This document shows positions 54,263 to 64,000 of a DNA stretch of 64,000 nt, in pieces. The notes under the pieces were generated by a model. The model saw only the letters and a list, made by a program, of their open reading frames with translations, was not told the origin of the DNA and did not search any database. Origin of the DNA: Rutidosis leptorrhynchoides (lineage: Eukaryota > Streptophyta > Magnoliopsida > Asterales > Asteraceae). The position numbers and the translations under genes were made by a program. The stretch's first letter is position 1. Each line of letters begins with the position of its first letter. The stretch is taken from positions 109,565,001 through 109,629,000 of the forward strand of contig NC_092334.1 of NCBI RefSeq assembly GCF_046630445.1, written 5' to 3'.

Positions 54263-55640
54263 CCAAAAGAATGTTTTAACTACTACGTTTATGTCATTTT
54301 AGATTTTTCAAAATTTACTTTTATCTATCTATTTTACCTAACATCTTTATCTTTATATTCATATATGATATATGATATATGAAAATAAGATGTGTTATGT
54401 TTGAATACTGTCTAGGACGAATATTGTGGTTAGGGATTAGTTGGAAATATCCAGAGAATAATCCTGCGAAGCTACGTACATCAGAGTATGAGGTCGGATT
54501 ATCGAATTACTTGTCTTTCTGGATAGTCCATATAGGAAAAACCTTCTACCTTTCATATATGAAATTTGAATAAGTATGTACTACAATGAATCATAAAATT
54601 TATATAACACGAAAGGTTACCATTTCTAGTTCTCAAAAACATTTACAACTTCTATTTTCTATATTTCCACTCATTTTTCATATTTTTCATTTAAAGTACA
54701 TTAACGACAGAAGACTGTCGTTAACGTGCACAAAATAATTACGCAATCTAAATAGTGTCGCTTTCAAGTCAGCGTATACCACTTTAAAGCACACTTAGCA
54801 AAATCCTTTTTATATAGATTTTGCAAACGACAACCTTAAGGCTGTCGTTAACGTGCATAAAATAATTGTACAGTTTAAATGTCACTTCCAAGTCATTAAG
54901 TAACCGTTTAATACAACACTTTAAATACTCTAACGAGAACCGTGAAGGTTGTCGTTAGTAAAATCTTTTCATATATAACAAACAAAATTTGAATCCTTTT
55001 ATAGAACTAAAAACTAATACAATAGTAATGTTATCTATAGTTTCTATTAAAATTCTATAATGATTATGTCATTATTAAGCTAATTTCTTTGTTAAGAAAA
55101 AATCAAAAAGAAAAAGGAAAAAATTTAAACTCTTAAGGTTATGTCATTAATCTAATTAATGACTAATTAAATTAAATCTACTTATTTATTTCATGTTTTT
55201 TGAGAAAAAATATTCACTCTTATTAATTATTACTCCGTATTAATTATTATTATATTATTATTCAAATTCAAATATTAGTTCTCTTTACGAGATTAATTAC
55301 GTTATATATGTATGCGAAATACACGTCTCAATAAAAGGTTCTATGAAGGCTTTTATGACAAGAAAAATAGTAATTGTGATGAAAATTGGAAGATGATGGT
55401 GAGAGAATATATGTAATTCATTTATTCTGACTAAGTTAAGTACATCAATGTGTCTGTAAAAACAACAAGAAGTTTCTTAGTTAGAATCCGTCGGGTCATT
55501 AAATTAAATGACTTTAGCGTTTAAATTTACTTTATACCTAAAATATATCATTAAACTTAAACAAACCCGTTATTCTACGGATCATTTCAGTATTTTGTTT
55601 GGGATTGAACCAAAATCCAAATACGTCCACAAGACTTTTT
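54263..55640. other. intergenic region upstream of RRP7
   Basis: AT-rich host sequence. Apart from the short palindromic repeats at 54,701-54,965 no gene or element is recognised. A stretch near 54,362-54,380 repeats ATATGAT. Confidence 0.5.
54701..54965. repeat. palindromic and tandem AACGACAG/CTGTCGTT repeats, possible DNA-transposon remnant
   Basis: TTAACGACAG and CTGTCGTTAA flank four bases (54,701-54,724). CTGTCGTTAACGTGCA with about 40 further similar bases starts at 54,715 and again at 54,842. A third, partial GTTGTCGTTA lies near 54,946. Such repeated short inverted motifs are usual in the subterminal regions of CACTA and similar transposons, but no terminal CACTA sequence or transposase is visible. 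Confidence 0.4.
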
Positions 55641-55660
55641 CTGTGTACATCAACTGAAAT

Positions 55661-55782
55661 TGGGCTATCAAGTCCGACAAGGCCCATCTTTATTTCGTTT
55701 TTTCTGTCGAACACGTTATAGGCTTGTGCTCAAAAAATGCTGAAATAATCTAATTTCTGAAATCTTATAAACCCTAGGGTTT
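55661..55782 (+). promoter_or_regulatory. RRP7 promoter: two site II motifs and a telo-box
   Basis: TGGGCT (55,661-55,666) and TGGGCC in reverse (GGCCCA, 55,681-55,686) are site II elements. AAACCCTAGGGTTT (55,769-55,782) contains the telo-box AAACCCTA and is itself a palindrome. Site II plus telo-box is the known promoter combination of plant ribosomal-protein and ribosome-biogenesis genes. It lies within 160 bp of the RRP7 start codon, which fits the function. Confidence 0.8.
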
Positions 55783-55814
55783 TTTCTTTTATTCTTCTTT
55801 CTTCAATCTACAAA

Positions 55815-56319
55815 ATGGTAAGTTTTGCTCACCTATTATGTCACTCCCGATTCAAATTGATTGCCTTTTAGTTTTATATCGCTAATAATAATGATGACGA
55901 TAATTGCTCCAACAGTTTGAGATTTATGGATTTCAGGGTGAAGGAACAGGGAAGAGGAAGAAACCACTAAAGAACAAAGCTTCTACATTTAACAACACTG
56001 CAGGTAATTTAAATAGTTATTTTTATAAGTATTGACTGTAATCGTTTGTATAACTTGAGGTGATTTTATATTAATTTCTTAATTTTTTATTATTTGGAAC
56101 TTTGAGCTAATTATGTTTGATTTCATTTTTATTATTTCATGAAAGAAAGCTTTATTTGTGTAATTATAAGCTCACTGAATTACTATTTCTGTTTACATAC
56201 TCATGAAGGAGATTAAGAAGTAAATTGAAGTAATAATCAACTGGTGAATGTCAAATAATCTTAACCTTTGTCTTGTTTTTAAACTAATTCCAACCTATTT
56301 TAGACAATTAACTCTAAGT

Positions 56320-56368
<49 letters not shown>

Positions 56369-58645
56369 ATTGACCATAATAATACCTCTAAAAATTAGGA
56401 TACTTACTGATGCATTTTTCGTGTTATTATAGTCATATATGTTATTATATTTTGTTAAAATGACACGTATGGAGAAAAATTCAACCTCAATGCCTAAAAT
56501 GAACCGTATCAGATTAACATGAACTAAATTGAAGTACATTGATACTCCACATTTGTATTAATTGGTGATGGTTTGTAGTTGATTGAATAACGTCTCGAAC
56601 TTGTAGCAGATCATTTGGACAGCGCAAATGCTGACAAGAAAATGAAAAAAGTTGCAAAAACCAAGAAGAGAAAAAGTTCAGAGTTGGAAACAACAGAAAT
56701 TGCTGTCTCTTCTACTCTACACAAGGTCGATGATGGTAAAAACAGTGCCGCGAAGAGTGCTAAGAGAAAGAGCAAATTAAAGAAAAAGAAAAACCAAAAG
56801 GACCGTGTTGATGAGTATGCTCTTCACTCTAATGAAGTTGAAGATGATATCAATCCTCAGAGCGGTATTCATTCACAAACTTTGACTAAAATGAATACTC
56901 TTAAGTTATAATCATGTGTCATTTTACATTTAGAGTAAATTCAGAGCAAATCTGTCTATTCGTGTTTATGATGTTTAGCTTGTTTAGATCATCACCTACT
57001 CACCTAGTAAATATATGTGGAAAAGTAGCTTAATGTATATATTTTTTCAATTTCTAGCAGATACTAATCTGGAAGGCATAACTTCTGGCAAGAAAATGAA
57101 AAATCATGCAAGAAAGAAGAAAAGAAAAGGCGCAGAATTACCTACATCTGAAACAACTGAAATTGTTGTCTCCACTACTCCAGATGATGTTAACGAGGCT
57201 GAAAACAGTGACAAAAAGATTAAAAAGAGTAAAAATAAATTGAAGGAAAAGAAAAAAGATAGAGCAAATAGGAAAAAAGTTCGTGCTCGTGAAAATGTTT
57301 CACATTCTACTGAAATTGAGGATGTTTCTAAGCAACAAAAAGGTAATTTTTGTCATTTTGTTTTTTTTTTTTTTTTTGCCATTTGCAATAGTTTATTAGG
57401 CTATTTTCTCAGTCTCATGCAATTTAGCTTCTTGTAGGTAAGTCAAATAGTGTATCTGAAATAGGGAAGGATAGTACGCTACTTGATGATGAAGAGGAAG
57501 TTTATCAAATATCTTCAGGAGACGAGGATGAAACAACGGGAATGAGAAGTATGTGTTTCTTTCGCTTAGATGACGTTCAAGAAATATATTTTTATTTAAT
57601 AAATGAATCTTCATGGAGTTAGGTCCTTTATATATGAATATATGATATAAAGTTGCTCTGTTGTTATCCGTGTTAGTGGTTTCAGATAATAATCCTTATA
57701 CACGAATGCCATGTGTTTCTTTCTTAACTTTGTTTTGTTTATGTTGATAGGATGGATAGAAAAATACCATCGCGCTAGACCTGGGCCAGAGGTTTTGTCG
57801 CAAAATATTGATTCCTTCTTGATCGACTACTGGGCAGAAAAAGAGAAGGTAATCTTGCCATTCTCATCTTTTTAGTCAATTCTATTAGGGTTGTATACTT
57901 TGCCTCATAAGATATTTGTCATTGTATATTAAAATATAAGATTAATCGGTGTTAACATTTCATGTCGTTGTATTAAAATATACCGGCTTTACTTCGTTTC
58001 ACTGAGTTAAATATCTATCTATAATTAAATATTTAAAATGCAGGAAAAAAAACAAAAGGAAGAGGAAGCAGCAGAAGGTGGATGGACGGTTGTAACACAT
58101 AATAAGGGTAGGAAGAAAACAACGGATGCTGAAAGTGGTACAACTGTTGGGTCTGTTGCTCAGGCTGCCGTTATGGATAAGATGTCAAATAAGAAAAAGA
58201 AAAAAGAAGATGTAGGCATCGATTTCTACCGTTTCCAGAAAAGGGAGGCACAGAGAAATGGTATGCTCGTTCTTTTGAATGTTTTTTTATTTAAATAATT
58301 AAACTGTTGATCATTATTTTTAACAATCATATTCTTTTATTGAAAGTCTACGTATTTAGTAATGAAATGATTTGCAAGAATTTTTTCGCTTTCAAGTTAC
58401 ACTTAAGGTGACACTCAATCTGTTTGCCCAGTTTGGCTTGTTTTTCTGTTAGCTAGTTGTTAGAAATAATCTCGATTCATATAGCAATTGGGTAGAAGTT
58501 GCTACTTTTATTTTCAATATCAACATTCAGATGTTAATAAAGTTTTTGATATGTTGCAGAGATCATGATGCTGCAAAGCAAATTCGAGCAGGACAAGAAA
58601 AGGATACAAGAATTAAGGGCTGCAAGAAAGTTTCGTCCATACTAG
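55815..58645 (+). CDS. RRP7: ribosomal RNA-processing protein 7 (RRP7), complete, 8 exons
   Basis: A nucleolar factor for small-subunit (18S) rRNA maturation (known of the family). GT-AG exons that keep one frame: 55,815-55,817; 55,937-56,003; 56,610-56,864; 57,061-57,342; 57,438-57,548; 57,751-57,848; 58,044-58,260; 58,560-58,645, giving 372 residues. The C-terminal RRP7 domain is clear from about residue 240: RARPGPEVLSQNIDSF, GGWTVVTHNKGRKKT, DFYRFQKREAQRNEIM and the closing KRIQELRAARKFRPY. The first 200 or so residues are Lys-rich with nuclear/nucleolar-localisation-like runs (KRKSKLKKKKNQK). The Lys-rich, Thr-Glu-Ile-Val/Ala-containing segments in exons 3 and 4 resemble each other, suggesting exon duplication. 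Exon 1 codes only for Met; this start is chosen because ATG abuts a good GTAAGT donor and GEGTGKRKK follows in frame. A start further 3' cannot be excluded. Confidence 0.92.
56324..56364. repeat. poly(T) tract in RRP7 intron 2
   Basis: 41 consecutive T, about 245 bp before the exon 3 acceptor. It could be the tail of an old minus-strand retroposon or simple slippage; no target duplication is seen. Confidence 0.8.
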
Positions 58646-59639
58646 TTTCGACGCTGTTAGTATGCGACGATTTTACTTGTATTGCCTCTGCATCTGCTAG
58701 AGTACTTGAGGATTTTTGTGTTTAGCAAGTAGCCAAGTTAAGCCGTTTGGGGATTCAGAAATGGAATCCTGTCACAAGATGAACACTAGAGTTCAGTTGG
58801 TTCAGAGGTTGATAATTTGCTCAATTTTTGTGATGTGTTATTTACTTTTGTAATGATATTTTTGTTGATTTTTTTTTTCTGTTCAAATATTGAACCATCT
58901 TATACCGACTCATTTTAAATCTAATTCAAGACTTGGTGGAAGAAGTCTAAACTAGATTTGTGTGTTTTTGTATGTTATGCTGCGAAATCGTACTCGTTAA
59001 ATCAGCAGTTAGTCAAATGAAGATGAAATTCATATATGATATATGACTATTGAGTATTGTTGCATTCATCATGAAATAGTCTGGTTAGTACATCGAATCT
59101 GTGAGTTGTGAGTTCGTGATGACTGTCATTACTTCACCGTACTCTTTTCTCAAAACGTATAGGTCAGTAGGTCACTCCGTCACTGTTGTAAATTTGATAT
59201 AATGTGAAAATGTTTATATACCTTTACAAACAAAATCAAAACGAAATTGTGATTATCCCTGGTTTTTATTTAATTTTAATAGTAAATTAAATAAAAAGAA
59301 TGCCAACTTCGAGTTATAAATAATTAAAATAAATTAAGTTATATATGGTATGCTTAAACGTAGCACTTACAACTACATTTAACATTGGTACAAGTGATGC
59401 AACTCTTTTGTTTTGCTCATAGGGATTGGGGCATAGCACAATTCTTCTTGGAGGTTGGTTGGTTTGCATGGATGACTAATCTTGCAAACCAACCGAGTCG
59501 ATGCCTTTAAGGTGGAGTACTACTTGTGGCTTTGTATAGGTAAAAGTTTGTATTTCACAATGTTATGGAGGGTAAGCTTGTCATAATGTACCGGAATTGA
59601 GTATTTTTGCAAATCTTGTTACATTTTGAATAAGAAAGT
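58646..59639. other. RRP7 3' UTR and intergenic region
   Basis: The RRP7 3' UTR probably ends before about 58,900. The rest is AT-rich with no gene recognised, apart from the hairpin at 59,457-59,494. Confidence 0.5.
59457..59494. other. perfect 12-bp hairpin
   Basis: GGTTGGTTTGCA and TGCAAACCAACC are exact inverted copies separated by 14 bases. It stands alone between RRP7 and the diverged retroposon. No target duplication or MITE ends are seen. Confidence 0.6.
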
Positions 59640-60170
59640 TTCGAAAGATCAAGTTGTCGCCAAGGTCAAACGGGCAAAAAAGAAGGAAATGAGAATAAAG
59701 CTTCGTGTTCTTATAGACTTTAAGGTAATTTTGAAGACTTGAATTTTGGTGAAACGATTCAAAAGTTGTTTGTAGAGGCTCAAGATGGTCATTTTGACAG
59801 TTTGTCTAATTTGAGTTTCGGTTTCGCCAAAGAAAGGGTTTTCAAGATCTTGAGGATCGGGGTGTTATACCCCCACAACAAGTACTGTAGTTGGAGATGG
59901 ATCTTCAAATGTTCTTGTGGTGAACTTAAAAAGGTTTGGGTCTTTCGTATTTGTAGCTTTATTTTGTTTGTGATTTTTTTGGTCATGAATTTGTTTTACA
60001 CTTGTAAGGTTGGTTTCGGTTGGCGAGGCTCAATAATAGTTTGTTCGTTCTGGCGCTTTCTAGGTACAAGCATTACCTGTCCTCTTTTGTATCTTTGTAT
60101 CTGGTTGAAAACATTTTCTTTTCAAAAATGTTTTCGTTTCTACAAGTTTTCGTTTCTTTTTCAAAAAAGG
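59640..60170 (+). pseudogene. diverged relative of the 38.5-kb retroposon
   Basis: EDLNFGETIQKLFVEAQDG (about 59,727-59,785) matches DDLNYGKAIQNLFMGSQDG of the other copy, and the segment just before it (NENKASCSYRL) also aligns. It has an in-frame TAA near 59,720, so this copy is dead. The 3' part shares GCTTTCTAGGT (near 60,054-60,064) and a T-rich end (TTTTCGTTTCTTTTTC) with the 3' UTR of the other copy, closing in a short A run near 60,160. No target duplication is found, so it is older. Confidence 0.6.
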
Positions 60171-60670
60171 GATAGTGAGTCAAAGGGATTTGACATTTGA
60201 GCAACTACAGACAAGAACCATCGAGTATTTACCAATCAATAGGAGTTTGATTCATGAGTCTCTTGCTTAGTGATCTCTTTTTAGCCGTTGATTGTGCTAC
60301 ATACGAACATATGAATGCCCAACCTAATGTTGACTAGTAGATTGTAAGAGAGAGATCACCAGATATACATATAAACTGACATTATCACTTGTAGAAGCTG
60401 AAAATAAATGCAAAATGAAAACAAGAAAAGATCATATTTTCTTTTTTCATTTGTAAGGTTATATGGGAGTTGCCCCAGTTCAATATATACACATACAAGG
60501 AAAGGATAAACATCAATCTACATCAACTATTTAGATTCAAGTTTAGCACACACTTTCTACTTTTTTTCTAAACACTTTTTTTTCTCTACTTCTGTGTCAG
60601 CTGTAATGAAATCCCGAAAATACCCATACCATCAAAATTAACAAAAACATACCGCCTTGTTTGTCTCGTC
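60171..60670 (-). other. 3' UTR of the glycine-rich-family gene and intergenic region
   Basis: This sequence lies downstream of the minus-strand stop at 60,671-60,673. It is AT-rich and probably contains the 3' UTR. No other gene is recognised. Confidence 0.45.
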
Positions 60671-63600
60671 TCACGATCGCCAAAATGCCACAACATCATT
60701 ACTGTACAACGATCGATCTTGAATCTCCAAATTAGCAACGTGCCAATTCAAAAGGCATGATTGGATGCATTTACATAAAACAAGTGCAACCGGGAATATC
60801 CACCACTCGCTTTCCTCCCTGCACCACAAAAAAAAACATTATACGTAAATAAATATAAATTAACACTATTTATAAAATCCCGAGAAACACAAATTTTGCT
60901 CACATGTTCCATGGCTGAAAATCTGGGACTTTAGCACTCGGCTGATTGAAGTAATGAACATAACCGCAAATAAATGCAACCACCTAAAAGAAAAATAAGA
61001 ATATCAGAAACGAAGACAGGTTGAAACATTAACATATTTAGCGACAGGTGTCAATTTTGACCCATTTAGTAAGTAATTGGTCGATTTGAAAAAACTTTTA
61101 TCTATAATGGGTCAATATTGTTATAATTAATAGAACTACAAGTTTCTGATTTGGAAGTGTTGTAGGACGAGACGTACCACATTAACGAACGATGTTATGT
61201 TCCAGAGAGCATATATACGAGCAAGGCCTGCAGAGCGCCTTGGACCTTGACTAAAAAGAGCATTAATCCCAGCTGGAAACGGAAGCAATATCCCAAGTGG
61301 CAAAATGAAGAGAACAAGAAACACGTCCACAAAAGAAATTGAATATAGTTGGAGTAGTGTAAGTAAAACTAAACTAAAATCTCCTAATAGTAGTATTGAT
61401 ATGACCAAGCCAACAAGATCCTGCACCAACAAACCATTAACAAATATTATTAATCTTCAAAAACATCACCAGATTACTTATTATAAGCATACATAGTAGA
61501 GACGTACATACCTGATGACCAACAGGTTTTGTGTTGTGAATTATAAAAGAGAGGGGAAAGAATATATCTCTCTTTTCGTTGAAGGCTTGCAAACTGTTAA
61601 GATCTAAAACTCTACCATAACTCCGCTTCTGTGTTATACTCTTTTCAGCGCTTACGTGTTGTTGAATTAGGCTTGTATATTCACTTGAATCATTAACTGG
61701 ACCATCACTCAATACATCATCATCATTACTGTCAAAAAGTATCAGTATTGTGAATTATAATGAATAGATGAATCAATACACATAGAGCATGAGAAAGTAA
61801 TAACATAAGGTTACCTTGCATGTTGGACCACTAGAGTATTTGAGTCGGTGTTCTCAAAAGAAATGATTGTAGACTCATCAACAGATGTTACAATAAGTCC
61901 ATACTGATAATAGTCACCACTTGTAGCTTCGAAAAATGCAAGATCAACACGTATACCATGTATCATTAAAGTAGGATTGGCATACGTTTCAAGCCATAGG
62001 ACAACACTTCGGAACATTGATCTTAGTCGACCCCGACTAACCAACCGCAATTGTGCATTCAACCCAGCCACGAAGCGATACCAAGTGGTAGGAGGCACAG
62101 CCTGAAAGAATAACATGATGAATATAGCTATATATATATGAAACGGGTTGACATACCACTTTCAACCCATTTACTTATAATTGGGTCGAATTACAAACCT
62201 GATTCATGAGTGGGGTAATGGTATTATCACTTTGAAGTGAGAAAGGGGACATGTAACTTCCATCACCACCAAACAGAAGAGACAGTGGGAATCTTTGATG
62301 AAGAGGAGGAGGAAGATCACTTCTCTTTTCATCACCACCGAGAAAGAAATCAACATAGGCTAGCATTAAATCAGATGATGCAGCTACCTACAATATTCCA
62401 TACAAGTAAAATACCTAAAAACCATGATTCATGTAACACCAAATTCACCAAACAATATTACAGATTACAGATAAACTACAAATAATAGGTATAATTGTGA
62501 GAACATACTGGACGGGGAGTTTATTTGCAGCATATAGCATATGACTGACAGACCTAAGAGTAAAATACTCGAGTAAAGGGTATTTGGATTTGTGCCTTGA
62601 AGATGATTATGTGTTTTAGAGTAATTAAAATTTGATAACTTGTGTAATAAAGTGGGTTCTAGAAGGTAGTGTTTGGATGTGATTTTGTTGTTTAAAGTCC
62701 GAGCCTTTGGCAAATTTTAAATATCAAAGAAACTAGTACATAAATTGACCAAAAAGTACATTCCAGTTGATGGTAGTAGATGTTTTTTTAAACAAGGTTA
62801 AATACAAGTAATTAGATACTTTTTATCTGCCCTTTGATAATTAGTTTTGTTGCAGCTGGTATAAAACAATAATTTCAACAATCATGTAATCAGAAGCAAA
62901 ATATGTTTGCCTGTTTGGTGTCTATCCAGACATTAATAATTAAGTGCTATGACAACAAGTCAATCCAGCTACCTATTTTTACAGGTAACGACCAAAATTT
63001 TAGGTTTAGAGAATGATTAAAACTTCAATGAAAGGACTAACCTTAAGGCCTTCGTAGAGAGCACGTGAACGACAAGAACGCAAGCAGGCATGGTCATATT
63101 CAGATCTAACAAATTCGCGTATTCTTTGAAAGTTCATCTTCCGCCTCCACTGTTGCCATGACCATGCAAGAGGATAAGCAAGGAAAAGAAGAATGCTGTA
63201 CATTGATCCCTCCCACCACTCATAAGTAGCTAAAGCATTAATCTCATCTACAAATCTATTAAATGCCCCCTCATATCTGCAAGTTCAATTAAATACTCAT
63301 TATAATAAATAGTGCAAGATATAAAGTGTGCATGAAGCATGGATCACCTACATATTGGTCAAAAAAACCCTATACCACTCATAAATACTACAAAACATCT
63401 AGAGTATAAGAGTAGAGGTTAAATATCGGGCAGTTGGACCTGTTGGGTAGCACTTAACAGGTCAAAACGGATTATATTATTTCCATGTCAAAACTGATAT
63501 TTAGTGTCAAATATAACTACAAAATTTAAGTATTTCAATAGCAATATAGTTATGTGAATAACAAAGTTCTAGAAGATATTATGCGCTAAAATACACTTTG

Positions 63601-64000
63601 AGAGAATTTTGACCATCTGACCCTATTTCTTTTGGGATATTTTTCTTCCAAGTAGATGGGAGGAAAATGCAATATCTAGATAGATGTAATGAACACAAAT
63701 AACGAGCATATAGTAAAGAATTTACACTATATCTTTCACTTGCTCTGGAGGCGTATGAGGAAGATGCCAAGGATCACTAAACGTATTCAGTCCCATGAAG
63801 TACATTCTATAAACATGACCTTGTGACTCCTCAACTCGGTTAGTTTCCAGAACCTGAAACATATATGGTATCATGTAAAAGTGGTACCACAATCAGTATA
63901 TTTAAAATCATAATCGCGAATAAGAATAAAGAGAGTATAAAGAGTATATTGTTTATATTTCATGAAACACAAACCTCATTAAGTGATTCCAAGAAAGGGA
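60671..64000 (-). CDS. plant 'glycine-rich' membrane protein of the At5g11700 family, C-terminal exons (partial)
   Basis: A large conserved plant protein of unknown function. Exons in minus-strand order, all with GT-AG borders and consistent phase: beyond 64,000-63,975; 63,853-63,726; 63,276-63,042; 62,387-62,199; 62,101-61,815; 61,728-61,512; 61,420-61,178; 60,983-60,904; 60,818-60,671 (stop TGA). About 517 codons are visible. Recognisable blocks are PFLESLNE, VEESQGHVYRMYFMGLNTFS, NRFVDEINALATYEWWEGSM, YPLAWSWQQWRRK, VRSEYDHACLRSCRSRALYEG, DFFLGGDEKRSDLPP, PPTTWYRFVAGLNAQLRL and HNTKPVGHQDLVGLVIS. Two or three hydrophobic spans in the exon at 61,178-61,420 (GLVISILLLGDFSLVLLTLL; DVFLVLFILPLGILLPF) are transmembrane segments. 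The C-terminus ends NDVVAFWRS. The N-terminal glycine-rich ectodomain expected for the family lies outside the window. The visible part is intact. Confidence 0.92.

Noticed and set aside
56324-56364. Retroposon insertion in RRP7 intron 2 marked by the poly(T) run
   Set aside because: No target duplication or insert body could be found around the run, so slippage is as likely.
59739-60200. Host gene encoding a hydrophobic protein of 153 codons
   Set aside because: Its start overlaps the dead retroposon frame, and the hydrophobic part is its T-rich 3' UTR read as Phe/Leu/Cys codons.

Overview
The window is nuclear DNA of a flowering plant. It has short plant-style introns, three genes of conserved plant families, an AT-rich base composition, and mostly nested LTR retrotransposons with long microsatellites. 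The LTR types (ends reading TGTGAYGACCCG) look to me like a composite-family (Asteraceae) genome, but that is inference from memory, not a database result.

Layout. Bases 1-34,250 are a retrotransposon graveyard. It starts with the 3' part of a Ty3/gypsy chromovirus (A1, internal region plus 3' LTR, 1-7,249). A second, 5'-lacking copy of the same family follows head to tail (A2, 7,250-33,253), then a further piece of the same LTR (33,254-34,250). A2 was a landing pad. A solo LTR (B1, 7,900-10,976) sits in its integrase, and two solo LTRs (B2, 12,531-26,602; C, 27,137-31,226) sit in its LTR. A young non-autonomous element with both LTRs (E, 13,974-25,352, minus strand) sits inside B2. All four insertions have exact 5-bp target duplications: GAGTG, CATAA, TCAAA and ATTTC.

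Bases 35,177-38,106 carry a complete seven-exon gene for the small GTPase LIP1. Just downstream is an 0.8-kb poly(A)-tailed retroposon with a 12-bp target duplication and an open 176-codon frame (38,452-39,289). From 39,908 to 54,257 lies a small LTR element on the minus strand (D, about 2 kb) split by a 12.3-kb non-autonomous element (LARD type, 40,807-53,129), both with exact 5-bp target duplications. Bases 55,815-58,645 hold a complete eight-exon gene for the rRNA-processing protein RRP7, whose promoter carries a telo-box and two site II motifs. A degenerate relative of the retroposon lies at about 59,640-60,170. The window ends in the 3' exons of a large plant membrane protein of the At5g11700 'glycine-rich' family (minus strand, 60,671 to beyond 64,000).

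The most interesting signals are in the LTRs. Related families share conserved outer ends but carry very different cores, bracketed by an inverted 11-base motif. The cores include a tRNA-like pol III module followed by a (TTA)n tract. Two small hairpins near the LTR 3' end are kept across families, one with a compensatory base-pair change. Family B has a pair of large palindromes at a fixed 32-bp spacing just upstream of its TATA box. The two large non-autonomous elements share their polypurine-side and LTR-edge sequence with the chromovirus, which suggests it (or a relative) mobilises them.
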